Part shown: positions 50,358 to 60,923 of the stretch, piece by piece
Position numbering within the stretch: the first letter of the stretch is position 1
Layout of the letters: each line of letters opens with the position of its first letter
Assembly (NCBI GenBank): GCA_000934385.1
Contig: KN880431.1
Location: 1-64,000 of the forward strand
DNA: 64,000 nt
Reading direction: 5' to 3'
DNA from: Cylindrobasidium torrendii FP15055 ss-10
Taxonomy: Eukaryota; Basidiomycota; Agaricomycetes; Agaricales; Physalacriaceae
The notes under the pieces: model-generated
The model's database searches: none
Seen by the model: only the letters and a program-made list of their open reading frames with translations
What the model was told of the DNA's origin: nothing
Made by a program: the position numbers and the translations under genes

Positions 50358-52675
50358 TTACGTCGCACCATACTCAATACCCAACACACCTAGTTTTGCT
50401 GCCTCCATCAACCGCTCAGCGCAAGCCCTCCGCGTCTCCGCCGCCGCAAGGTCCATCCGTGTCATCTCAAGCTCCCACTCCGCTCTTTTCCTCGCAATGA
50501 CACTGCCTTCTGTCTTTGGCAGCACCATGCCCTTCAACTCGTTCAAGCTCTGCCGTACTGTCGGCTTGTCCGTTTCGATCCCAGTGTTCGTGTATCCGAA
50601 CACCGTATTTGACCATTCACCGTCCGGCCCCTTCCACACGACGCGATCCCGTGTGACCTCAGTATCTTGCCGGCGCCCATGCCCATCCATCTGGCTTGTC
50701 ACGCGTATGCGTACATTGGCCACAGATACACCTCCATCTAGCGCAGCTTTGAGTGCATTGCGGTTTTCCCTGAGCTCACCAATATGCTTCATGGTGGCGT
50801 CTATCTTAGCGAGGTCGCGCTTTACCCGTGGGTTCGTCGCGTACTTGTGCACATAAGGAATAGTTGCATGGGGCACTGCTGCGCTACCTGAAGCGCCACC
50901 ACGACCTCTGGGGTTGCCACGAGGGCCCGCAGGTATACGCGGCGACTCAATTCGGGGAGTACCAACAGTTGGTGTGGAAAGACGCATAATCGATGGATCG
51001 ATCCTGCTGGGGGTCTCGTATCGAGGAGTTGGGATATCTGGTGTTGTTGGAGTGTTTCCATTCGTCTTCTCGATACCGGACATAGGCGAATCAGAGGACG
51101 GATTGACTGGCATGCCAGTCCACAGAGCAGGGCGGCGACGAGCGTGATCAGGTCGCACGGGTAAGGACATATGAATTGGCGAAGGTAACGAAGACGGTCC
51201 TGGTGATGGCGACGGGGAAGGTTGCTTGGTATCCTCTGAGATACGCCGGGGAATATGTGCGGGAAGTGAAGGTATAGGAGCAATAGGCTGAGGAACTGCG
51301 ACTGAAGGACTAACAACAGGCGAAATCGAGCGCGGAGGCGAAGTGACAGTGGATGCTGGCTCTGGCTCAATAATGGTCTTGTCGGCAATGATAGAGCCTG
51401 CAGGAACTGATAGAGATGACGAGACAACCGGAGATAACGAATCGACCTGCATTGAAGCATCGTCCACCTGTGGCAGTTGGACATTGGGCATCGGTTCTGG
51501 CACGGATTGCTGTTCTGGCATTGAAAGGTCTTGTTGAGCCTCTGACAGCAGAGAGTCCATTTGCGTATCTTGGGGCGGAGGTGTTTTGGGAGGCGGTGTA
51601 CGGTCTCTCGACGGCTGAGGCTTGGGGTCGACGTCCATCCTATCTTGCATGAGCTGTCGAGGCCCAGTGGGCGGCTGTCGTGTCGGGAATCGGTCTGCGT
51701 TACTCTCGAATGGGCGTGCACCACGCCCCCGCGCCCAGTAATGCGCGCCACGGCCCCCACGGCCTCTAAACATTCCACGGCCTCTACCTGATTCCTCCAA
51801 TGGATCGTGGACCGCGCTGCGGACAGGTAGACGGCTGACCACTCTGGGCGGGGTCGGCGGACTAGGCGAGCGAGACGGGGGTGATCTAGATTCCTTGCGC
51901 CTCACAGGCGGTGTAGGAGTACGTACTGGTGTCCTCATTCTCCGTAGCAGAGAGGGCGATCGCCGACGCAGTGGGGGAGGAGAAGGACTGCGACCTCGAC
52001 GTGACGGTGGCGTCGGGCTTCGTGGTCGCAGAGCAAGCGGAGGCGTCCGCGGCCTGCGGCTCACAGAGGGACTACGCCCTCGCCGTGGAGGGGAAGGCGT
52101 TCGAGGGCGGCGAGGTGGTGACCTGGGGGTGGGTCGAACCGACAGTCCAGGCGATGGCCGACGACCATCATATCGACGCGCTGGAGATACTTGACGACGA
52201 CCAAGCCAAGCCGGGGGCCTTGGGGGCGAACGTGGTCGTCTTGGCGGTGATGATGGATAGCGCCTCGGTGGGGAGCTGAACCGAGTCCGTCGTGGTGGTG
52301 AACGCGAAGGATACCGTCCGCGAGGAGGGGGTGAGTATCTAGGCCGAGGCGGCAAAGGCGAGCGACTTCGGCGTCGAGGCGGAGATCGTGACCTGTCTTC
52401 AAGTAAGCAAATTTATCAGAGATATTTGGCGAAAATGCGCACCTTCCAGGCAGACTTCTGCGCAACGGCGGCGGGCCGTTCCAACCGCCTCTCCCACGAA
52501 ATTCGCGTCCTCTCCCTCGTCCGCGGAATCCCCCTCTATATGGCGATGGTGACCTCCGGGGGCCTCTTGGGGGCGAACGCGAACGCGGTCGTGTGGTCCG
52601 TGCTGAGGGCGATGTTGATCTGATCCTTCCCGGCGACAGTGACTCTTCCCTATTTACTGGCTCTTCCTCAGCCAT
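50358..52675 (-). CDS. RS/RGG-rich protein with conserved C-terminal domain
   Basis: Two exons (from 52675; a roughly 50-nt intron near 52395-52440) encode about 755 residues. The N-terminus is MAEEEPVNREESLSPGRIRS, then RGG boxes (GGFRGRGRGREFRGRGGW). About 180 residues of RSPPRR/RSPSPP repeats typical of SR-related splicing or mRNA-processing factors follow. After a second RGG patch (GRGRGMFRGRGGRGAHY) comes a Pro/Ser/Gln-rich region. The last about 170 residues look folded and helical: RVKRDLAKIDATMKHIGELR, a WKGPDGEWSNTVFGYTNTGI motif, then RKRAEWELEMTRMDLAAAET. I do not know that domain. No RRM is visible. A nuclear RNA-linked role is inference. Confidence 0.75.
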
Positions 52676-52999
52676 TTTCTGCCCAACGTACTTTGTCGCC
52701 TCGTCTAGAATGCGCTTTAGATGGCAGTTGGTGGTAAAAGATCATGACGCAGTTTGAGCGTGTTTGCATATCGGCCCGACGACCTTCCAATGGTAGCCAT
52801 GCGAATTGATGAGATTGAAGGCGCCGACGTCGTCAGAGTTAAACGGGGCGCATATATGGTGCATACACAGGATGGCGCCTCGGCCGGCACCGTCGTCAGT
52901 GTAAAAAGCCGAAAAGGCCCAAATCGGAAAGAGTCGGCAGGCGCCGGATAAAACCAGCGCGTGTGCACCCCGAGTTCGTCGAACTTTCATACCACCACC
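52676..52999. promoter_or_regulatory. Divergent promoter region, RS protein and MDH
   Basis: 324 bp separate the divergent ATGs. No convincing gene is seen between them; overlapping frames on both strands are chance. TATA-like sequence was not obvious. Confidence 0.45.
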
Positions 53000-54266
53000 A
53001 TGTTTGCTCGCTCTGCCGTCCGCACCGCGCTGCCTGTCGCACGCTCCTTCTCCACCTCGTCTGCTCGTCAGACCAAGGTCGCCGTTCTCGGTGCTGGTGG
53101 AGGTATCGGCCAGCCGCTGTCCCTTCTGCTCAAGAACAACCCTCTTGTGACCGCCCTCAATCTCTACGATATTCGTGGAGCGCCTGGTGTTGCCGCTGAT
53201 GTTAGCCACGTTGATACTGCCAGCACTGTTCGTGTCGCCTCAAATTCATTCCTGCAGGGCCTCATTCCCCATTAGGTCCAGGGATTCGCTGCCGACAAGC
53301 TTGATGAGGCGTTGGACGGCACTGAGATTGTTGTCATCCCTGCTGGTGTTCCCCGCAAGGTGCGCTACGTCTTCCAGTCATGTATGACATTTGCTGACCT
53401 TCTTCGTAGCCTGGAGTGAGTACTTTGGAATTTAAATCCTAATTGCTCTAACAATCTTCACCACCAAAGATGACCCGTGATGACCTTTTCAACGTAAGGA
53501 CGCATCTAGATTCCAGAGACATGTTATATTGACATATGTTGCAGACCAACGCATCCATCGTCCGTGACCTTGCTGCTGCGGTGGGCCGTGTTTCCCCCAA
53601 GGCCCACATTCTTGTCATCTCCAACCCAGTCAACTCAACAGTTCCCATTGTCGCGGCTACCCTTGAGAAGGCTGGTGTCTTCGACCCCAAGAGACTCTTC
53701 GGTGTGACCACTCTTGATGTTGTCCGTGCGGCTCGCTTCCTCTCGGAGGTCACCGGTGCTCCTCCTTCGGAGACCCGTGTTACCGTCGTTGGTGGCCACA
53801 GCGGTCCCACGATCGTCCCCCTCTTGTCCCAGACAAAGCTCGGCAAAGACATCTCTGGTGATGTGTATGACAAGCTCGTCTACCGCATCCAGTTTGGCGG
53901 CGACGAGGTTGTGAAGGCCAAGGACGGTGCAGGTTCTGCCACCCTCTCCATGGCATATGCCGGTGCCACCTTCACTGGATCCCTCCTTCGCGGTATCAAC
54001 GGAGAGAAGGATGTGACCGTCCCTACCTTCGTCAAGAGCCCGCTCTATGCCTCTGAGGGTGTTGACTTCTTCTCTTCCCTGGTCACCCTTGGCGTACGTC
54101 GCTCTTGTGCTGTTTTGCTTTTGCATGCTTATTGGTTTGATAGCCCAACGGTGTCGAGAAGATTCACCCCATCGGTGACCTCTCTGCTGCTGAAGAGAAG
54201 CTCATGGCCGAGTGCTTGCCCACCCTCAAGACCAACATCGAAAAGGGCTACGCGTTTGTCGCATAA
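53000..54266 (+). CDS. MDH1: Mitochondrial malate dehydrogenase
   Basis: NAD-dependent enzyme of the citric acid cycle that interconverts malate and oxaloacetate. Six exons, 53000-53227, 53276-53359, 53410-53415, 53470-53493, 53545-54093 and 54144-54266, give 337 residues. The presequence [20 protein letters not shown] is a classic mitochondrial signal. Hallmarks are [19 protein letters not shown] (NAD fold), [38 protein letters not shown] (substrate Arg loop), [22 protein letters not shown] and [15 protein letters not shown] with the catalytic His. The third exon is only six nucleotides (CCTGGA, Pro-Gly) and is needed to complete PRKPGMTRDDL. Confidence 0.94.
53410..53415 (+). other. MDH1: 6-nt microexon of MDH1
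   Basis: CCTGGA, flanked by TTCGTAG upstream and GTGAGT downstream. It encodes the Pro-Gly of the invariant PRKPGMTRDDL loop and keeps frame between the neighbouring exons. The flanking introns are about 50 and 54 nt. Confidence 0.8.
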
Positions 54267-54751
54267 AGAATGTAGCCTACCCATGTATAACTGGACGTGC
54301 CATTGTTTTAATGGATTGCTTCGCACGGAAATGCAAACGCAGATCATGATGGCTTTCAACGTTTGGCGATGCAAGTGTATGCATGAATTTGACACGGATT
54401 GGACTCTATTGTTAATGTTACTGTAAAGACTGCCTTGTAACAAACCGGTACGACTTGCAAGCATCGATAGAGAGCGACAGTGAACTCCTTTAATGAGAGC
54501 TTGGACAATGACAAAACTAGATGGTTGTCAGAGTGCCGGACTTTGGGAGTTGGGAAAGCAGTATTTCATTGGGAATTCAGTCCTGTGATATCTATGGCAA
54601 GTCAAGGCATCCCAACTTTGTCGAACTGCATTACGCATCCCTATACGGCTACTTATATGCGCGCAGAGACTAGCGACAAGGTACGCCCATGCCCCGCAAT
54701 GCATTGAATGCAAGGCCGACGCGCACGTGTCGCTGAGTGGGGTCAGTAGAA
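54267..54751. other. Intergenic, MDH1 3' flank
   Basis: No gene seen in the 3' flank of MDH1 and the distal upstream region of the polyol dehydrogenase. Confidence 0.45.
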
Positions 54752-54770
54752 GGGCCGGATTATCCGGCCC
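54752..54770. promoter_or_regulatory. 19-bp palindrome upstream of polyol dehydrogenase
   Basis: GGGCCGGAT, one central T, then ATCCGGCCC: 9-bp arms with a perfect match. It contains CCG and CGG triplets facing each other, the kind of site zinc-cluster activators use. It lies 170 bp before the ATG and 110 bp before a TATA box. An operator role is inference. Confidence 0.4.
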
Positions 54771-54880
54771 GTTTAACGGTCCTATCTCCAGTTCTTCTGG
54801 TAGAATCAATGAACGTCTTTGCCGTTCCATTGAGGGGAAGAGATATGCCCCGAGGGCAATCCGGTCCGAAACGTCCATCC

Positions 54881-54887
54881 TATAAAG
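54881..54887 (+). promoter_or_regulatory. TATA box of polyol dehydrogenase
   Basis: TATAAAG 53 bp before the ATG at 54940, one of the few clear TATA boxes in the window. TATA promoters in fungi often belong to inducible genes. Confidence 0.5.
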
Positions 54888-54939
54888 GAGCAGAAATCTG
54901 TCGCGTTGGCACTCTGACCACCCGGAAATCTGCACCTCA

Positions 54940-56306
54940 ATGGCCACTATTCCTCCCAACTCTACAATATACGACCCTGTGAAAATCCTGCAGCACCAGG
55001 ATTTCAAAATTCTCGCGCCTGGAGAGACGACAACGGCGGAAGACAACCTTGCCGCGTTCTACAACCCCCAGCATGAGATCCATTTGGTGAAGAAGCCCAA
55101 GCCATCTCCAGGACCTGGCCAGGTTCTCGTTCATGTTCGTGCAACTGGTGCGCCCCATCCGCATTCTGATCGTTGGAGATCTAACTAACGCGTTCTTCAA
55201 GGCATCTGCGGTAGCGACGTGCACTTTTGGCGGCACGGAGCGATTGGGTCGATGATCGTCAACAGCGAGTGTGGTAGTGGCCATGAGAGCGCAGGCGAGA
55301 TCATCGAGGTCGGTGAGGGAGTGAACGACTGGGCTGTCGGTGCGTAGTCCTATCCTGCGCTAGACGCACATCTGACACGCAACATCCAGGTGATCGCGTT
55401 GCGCTTGAGGTGGGTATTCCTTGCTCACAGCCGTCCTGCGAGCCTTGCCGAACTGGCCGCTACAACGGTTGCCCCGATGTCGTTTTCTTCTCAACACCAC
55501 CTTACCATGGAACTCTGACCCGCTGGCACGTCCATCCCGCCCAATGGCTCCACCGCCTCCCCGAAAACGTTTCCTTTGAAGAGGGCGCACTGTGTGAACC
55601 ACTTGCAGTCGCCCTGGCTGGAATTGACCGTGCAAACCTCCGTTTGGGGGACCCCGTCCTCATTTGCGGTGCAGGTCCCATCGGTCTTGTCAGCCTACTC
55701 GCCGCGCGCGCCGCCGGTGCCGAACCCATTGTCATTACCGACATTTTCGAAAGTAGATTGGCGTTTGCGAAGACGCTTGTGCCCGGTGTACGGACTGTCC
55801 AAATTGAGCGTGGTTTGGGGCCGACTGAGCAGGCGGAGAAGATCAAGGCAGCAGCGGGCATGGATATCAAGTTGACGCTGGAGTGCACTGGTGTCGAAAG
55901 CAGTATTGCTACTGCAATCTACGTGAGACCAACCCTGGGCGGTGTCATTTCTTGTGCTCACCATGAACATAGGCCAGCAAGTTCGGTGGCCAAGTATTCG
56001 TGATTGGTGTAGGAAAGAGCGAGCAAAACGTTTGTGCTCGACTTCACTTCCTGTAGTACAATTGTTCTGACCTTCTTTCTTGCTCGACAGTTCCCCTTCA
56101 TGCATCTTTCCGCAAACGAAATCGACCTCAAATTCCAGTACCGCTACGCAGACCAATACCCTAAAGCAATCCGTCTCGTCGCTGGAGGACTCGTCAACCT
56201 CAAGCCGCTCGTTACACACCGTTTCAAGCTTGAAGACGCAGTATCTGCTTTCCACGTTGCTGCCGACCCAGCGCAGGGCGCTATCAAGGTCCAAATCCAA
56301 GACTAG
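54940..56306 (+). CDS. Zinc-dependent polyol dehydrogenase (sorbitol/xylitol/arabinitol type)
   Basis: Medium-chain dehydrogenase, about 390 residues over five exons, oxidising a sugar alcohol with NAD. Landmarks: [20 protein letters not shown] (catalytic zinc Cys), [17 protein letters not shown] (zinc His and Glu), [11 protein letters not shown], the structural zinc cysteines in [55 protein letters not shown] (Rossmann loop), TDIFESRL with the NAD-preferring acidic residue, and [12 protein letters not shown]. The C-terminus has [19 protein letters not shown]. The layout fits sorbitol, xylitol or L-arabinitol dehydrogenase; I cannot choose among them. A TATA box and a 19-bp palindrome upstream suggest induction. 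Confidence 0.88.
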
Positions 56307-56944
56307 AGAAGAACTAGATTCGAGGATGCCATGAATTCGTACCTCCTTACATGCACCCCGCCATTTAAGGTGCAGCCTTTGGGTAATGCTACATAACTAG
56401 TAATGTCCTTATTCCGACGAAATGTATTTGTATTGCACCTGGATATTGATTGCTGGTGAGCTGGTGAAGCGTCGTAAGGTAAGAAACAGAGGGAGGGAAA
56501 CGTACCGTAGAACAATCTATCTTCGATGGGGAGCTTGTGTCCAGAGACGGCACATAGGTCAGTAGCGTGTCATGCCCAATACTAGAAAATGTGCTATGTA
56601 GACATTGTAGATTGAGCCTATCGAGGTGGTCATTTCGCCAAACGTGTTGATGTCGATTGTTGGGATATCTGTTAGTCTGTGAAGTCCATGCAATTGTCAC
56701 TGTCAGTGTAAGGTAAATACTTATGAATGTTCTAGCCCGCGCCTTGAACAGATTTTGAGCGCAGAATCGTGCTAGTTCAAAGCGAACATAGTAAGTGCGA
56801 ACCATCCTTAAAGGAGTCCCAGTCCTTCATTAGAATGCCTTATGAAAGCAATAAAATGGCCAGTGGCCTTGAAATAATTCACCCAAGTTAATCATACACT
56901 GCGGTCAGACACTTTGTCTCCGTATGTACAACAGGTAAATATCC
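56307..56944. other. Convergent intergenic region
   Basis: About 640 bp between the 3' ends of the polyol dehydrogenase and the peroxin. A frame at 56389-56805 on the minus strand has no family features. Confidence 0.45.
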
Positions 56945-58334
56945 TCATCGGGCAGACGGGCTTCCCAATGCGCTCTTCAGTCTCTCTGAGAGCTTGCTAC
57001 CTTTGAGCTGGCTGGGAGAATGAGCCGTGCTTTGTGCGTACACCTGTGCTTCTTTCGGACTGTCGGGCTTGACTTGCCTCGTCGGCGAGCGTGACGTCTC
57101 AGAGGCTTGTCGCGTGAAGTAGGACGTCTCGTGGTTGGGAAGGGATGCAATTACACTCGTCGTTTGGACAGCCGGAGCTGGTCGTACGACCGCGATGCGT
57201 GTCCAACGTCGGAAGCGCGTGTACTGGTTTAATGTGAGGCACAGTAGAATGAATGCAGATATGGAGACGCACTTTTCCTTTGCCGGCCTGCCATTTGTTG
57301 TCGCATTGAACCCACCCATCGGCATCCGTGAGTGGTTCTGGGTCAGGTTCGTCGTCATCGTTTGACTTCTCCTCAGTAGCCTCTACAGGTTTCTCGTGCT
57401 TCGAATCCAAAGTGAACCTTCCCGCAGCTTTGGCCAACAATCCACTTTTCTCTTTGTCGGAGTCTTCTGTTGCCGGTAGCGGCCGCTCAACACGCTCCGC
57501 GTCGTGTTCATCCGTCGTTTTGACCAGAACGGACCACTCCTTCTCGACCCATTCCCAGCCAGGCGGAAGCGCGAATAGTGCGGGAGGTGCGACTGCGTGG
57601 CATGCTGGAGGCGCGCTGGACCAGCTTGGCCGTTCGTTTGGCAGAAGTGCGGCAGTCCAATCCAAGCCGACCCACCATCGCTCGTTCTGATACACGGTAA
57701 AGAGGAATAGATCGTCTTCTGTCGGAGTCGGGGGTGACACGCTTTGTGGGACAATTGAACGTTGTAGGGGAGTGCCGGATATGCGTGCCCAGGCAGTATA
57801 TGCCGCCCAACGAATATACGCACTACGCCAGAGAGTGTGCGCCAAGTATACGAACCATGGCGCACGGACACAGAGCACGACGCTGCCCGCGATGCCAATC
57901 AGAATCCTTCCGGGAACGAGAACACAGATTGACAGCCAGGTGGTGCCGATGAAAATTGCCGCGCGCGTGTTGAGCTCAGGGAGGGTTGATGGCCATCCAG
58001 GAAGAAGTCGGTCTAGGATGTGTAGATCGTCCACTGTGCGCTGTATTCCAGCCTCTGTCCCCACTGTCCTCGGACGTCCTATCCTTCCAAGCCCTCGTCT
58101 TTCCTGCCGCGCCTGCCACCATGCACCTCCCAATGCCAACAGGCCAAGCATCCATGCGCGCGTGACGAGTAGACACAACGCCCACCACGCCGCGACCAGC
58201 ACAAACGATGCGCTCCATCGTGCGTGTTTCCAGCTAGCACATTCCAAGAAGACCCGAGCTGTAGAAATAAGTGGTCCGAGTCGTATGAGTGCGGACGTCA
58301 GGCTCGCTGGCAGATCATGCACGCTTAAAGTCAT
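56945..58334 (-). CDS. Pex30/Pex24-type peroxin with dysferlin motifs
   Basis: Two exons (58334-57273, 57223-56945) encode about 446 residues. The N-terminal half has hydrophobic helices (around SFVLVAAWWALCLLVTRAWM and TTWLSICVLVPGRILIGIAG) forming a reticulon-like membrane domain. The C-terminal half carries a dysferlin-type pair: VYQNERWWVGLDWTAALLPN, then LPPGWEWVEKEWSV, TDADGWVQCDNKWQ and KYTRFRRWTRIA across the intron. This is the Pex23/24/29/30 family of ER/peroxisome contact proteins that regulate peroxisome number and lipid-droplet sites. The tail is basic and Ser/Pro-rich. An in-frame ATG 63 bp upstream is possible, but the chosen one has the better A at -3. Confidence 0.8.
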
Positions 58335-58631
58335 CCTGGGGTGTAATTTCACATGTCCCGATTTGCGCTCCCGATCTCTGATCCGGGCCAAAGGCATCCA
58401 TACGTATATGTAAGTACAGTAATCTGGCCAAGCAGACAACAAGCAGAGCTGAGTCTTGCGATTTCCGTCAGCAAGCCATATAAGTTACTAATCAGGCTTA
58501 CGAACTGATAGCTATGGGCGGAAAATGGCATCGTCTTGGTGACAATATGAGGCAAGCCGCAACCGTTTCTCGTAAGACTAAGCATGTTTTAACTTTTAGC
58601 GCTATATCACGGCTTGGAACTTGGTTTACAT

Positions 58632-59252
58632 TAGGGTGGCGGACCTAACCCCCAAAACATGGGTACCGAGCATAAGTACCGGTACTGTACCGTACCGTAC
58701 CATGTACTGTACACCCCCCGCCAGAAGGGTAGGTACAGTACCTATCACATGATGCATTCACGTGACCTTATCACGTGCAGGCTTCGGATCACGGCGCGGG
58801 CGGACGGCGGCATGATCGGCGGGCGCTCAACGACGTTCGGGGGAGTGGCATGGTCCTCGTTGGGGTGCCCAAGGGCTGTAACTTTGGTCATTAATTGAAG
58901 TGTGCTATTGACGGAGTTTTGCAGCAATTTCATAGTCATTGGGCCATTGTGAGGCTGCTTCAAAAGGTGTCTAAGTCCAGATCCATTGTGGGGTCAAATC
59001 CTGCGATTCTGGGGCCCATCAGCGTTAAATCATGTCCTATTAAACCCTTGGTAGTGTAATATGTACGCAAAAACAAGAAATTCCGGGAAACAGCGCAAAA
59101 AACAAGCAAAACGCGCCGTGTGGCGCAGGTCACATGTTTCAATCACGTGCCGGTACCGTACGGTACAGTACGGTACGGTACACCCCCCCTAAATTGGGCA
59201 TAGGTACGGTACCGGTACTGTACCCCCCGGGGAGCATAGGTCCGCCACCCTA
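58632..59252. mobile_element. Non-autonomous hAT-type transposon (MITE)
   Basis: A 621-bp element with terminal inverted repeats beginning TAGGGTGGCGGACCTA, flanked by a perfect 8-bp target duplication GTTTACAT (58624-58631 and 59253-59260). An 8-bp duplication with T/CAGGG ends is diagnostic of the hAT superfamily. Inside each end is a striking subterminal array of GTACCGTACC / GGTACGGTAC repeats followed by a run of six to seven C residues. Such arrays are typical hAT transposase-binding regions. The middle part (about 58760-59140) has no transposase frame. Confidence 0.85.
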
Positions 59253-59376
59253 GTTTACATAAAACTTTATTGCTCCAAATTCAGAAGGCTCAAGTCTTTT
59301 ATAGTCTCGGTGCGCTTACAGTGCCTCAGTGCACAGTCACTAGACTAAAAACTTCCCTCGGCTACAGTGAACACAT

Positions 59377-59447
59377 GTCGGTAGCAGGAATCGAACCTGC
59401 GGCTCCTCGGCCACAACGAGGTGATTTAACCCCTAATCGATACCGAC
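59377..59447 (-). tRNA. tRNA-His (anticodon GTG)
   Basis: Folds as a complete cytosolic tRNA of 71 nt without intron: acceptor GTCGGTA / TACCGAC, D-arm GATT-AGGGGTTA-AATC, anticodon arm CCTCG-TTGTGGC-CGAGG, variable loop AGCC, T-arm GCAGG-TTCGATT-CCTGC. The loop places GTG at positions 34-36, so it reads His codons. As usual for tRNA-His, the extra 5' G would be added after transcription. It lies 124 bp from the hAT element. Confidence 0.95.
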
Positions 59448-60029
59448 GACAACGATGAACATTATCTTGCCAATACAATTCAACAATGTTGAATGCGTGT
59501 TTTCGACTATGTTCAGCAGGATACCATGCAAATTTTGAGCTTGACGTTATGCTTGATATCCCCAGAGTAGAGTAGTAGTTTAATTGAAAACAAGAGACTT
59601 ATGGTGAAAAGTTGACTTCCTCGCGAGCGTTCACGTTGCCAGAAAATGGGACTACAAACATATGCGCATACTGATGGAAGTGTGCGCTGCGCCGTACAGG
59701 AGGAGCCCGTTCATTCCGTCATGTGCCCACGCGCCGGCGTGTCGGTTAGATGTAGCCTCGCGAGTGTACCAATCTGTAGATCTCCAAGCCGTTACTCACA
59801 GGATATCACATATGCTCATGCAGTCTTTGAACCTGAATGAACGGGCTTCGACGTTCCAATGCTCAGTGCAGAGCAGTGTCGGGACGAGTCAGATGAACCT
59901 ATACGGGCAGGACGTGATATAGAAAAGTCCTCGGGCATGAATGTACAGTGAAGTGTAGGGAAGTAAACAAGAGCAAGCGGGTAAGTGGTAGGACGACGAG
60001 ACTGGGATATATGAAGTGAAATGAACATG
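59448..60029. other. Intergenic, no gene seen
   Basis: About 580 bp holding the 5' flank of the tRNA gene and the 3' flank of the coiled-coil gene. Confidence 0.5.
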
Positions 60030-60923
60030 TCAAGGCCTCGTGCGTTTTGGGCTCCGCTCTCGATACTCTCCCTCGTCCGCCACAACAGGACGCGTGCGCC
60101 GCCGAGCACCACTCCCAGGCAATATTTGCGGGACCGCAGGGTTTGTGAGCACGTTCGGCACATTCGCTTCCTCAACGAGTCGCCTGTTGTTGTCGTCCTT
60201 AGCACGGATTCGATCGACAGGGGTGTTGGGCATCTGCCCTCTCAACGCGTTGCGCAGGTTCTGATTCTCCTGTTGCAGGCCTTCTTTCTCACCACGCAAG
60301 GACTCAACTTCCTGGCGCAGGCGATCGATCTCACAGCGCACAGTGGATTGAAGTTCGTGCTGACGGAGCGCCAACGCATACTCCTGTTCTTCTCGAACTG
60401 CTGCAACCTGCGCCTCGCCATCGTGCTGCAGCACCATGTTGCTGTGCTGCAAGATTACGTTGGTGTGGTGTAGAGCCGTATTGTTGTGGATGAGTAGGGC
60501 ATTATCGTGGAAAAAACGATTGTTGTCTTGTGAAAGGCGTCTGTTGTCGTGTGAAAGACGGGCGTTGACTGTCTTGAGATTGTCTACATCCTCCTGCGAA
60601 GGAGCGGCAAAGCTTGTCGGTCGAGGGAGGGGAACAGGATGTGGGCCAGACGGGATGGAAGGAGGAACCTGAGAAGTGCTGGCAGCCTGAGTAGCAGGAT
60701 TCGGGAGTTGCGCCGTAGCCACAGTGGAGGGAATGGCATTCTGGTCGGCATCTAGCTCACATTATACCATATAGACAGGGAAAAGTACAGGGCACGCACT
60801 GCTAGTATCATGTGCAGAGTTTGTCTGTTCTTCGCTTGCTGCTGAAGACGAAGAGGCGGCGGGGGTGTCGTGCTGGCCTTCTTCGGGCTCGGCGGACTGG
60901 TTAGCGTGCAGGTTCGAATCCAT
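60030..60923 (-). CDS. Coiled-coil protein with tandem Asn/His heptads
   Basis: Two exons encode about 280 residues, starting MDSNLHANQSAEPEEGQHDT and spliced at TSNADQNAIPS. After a disordered Pro/Ser/Ala region comes a run of seven heptads with the pattern L-x-H/Q-D/N-N-x-x: LSHDNRR, LSQDNNR, FFHDNAL, LIHNNTA, LHHTNVI, LQHSNMV, LQHDGEA. A conventional coiled coil follows (VREEQEYALALRQHELQ, then IDRLRQEVESLRGEKEGLQQ, ENQNLRNALRG). The tail is basic (ARRRTRPV, SPKRTRP), suggesting nuclear location. I do not recognise a family. The spacing fits an extended left-handed coiled coil whose core is unusually polar. Confidence 0.7.
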
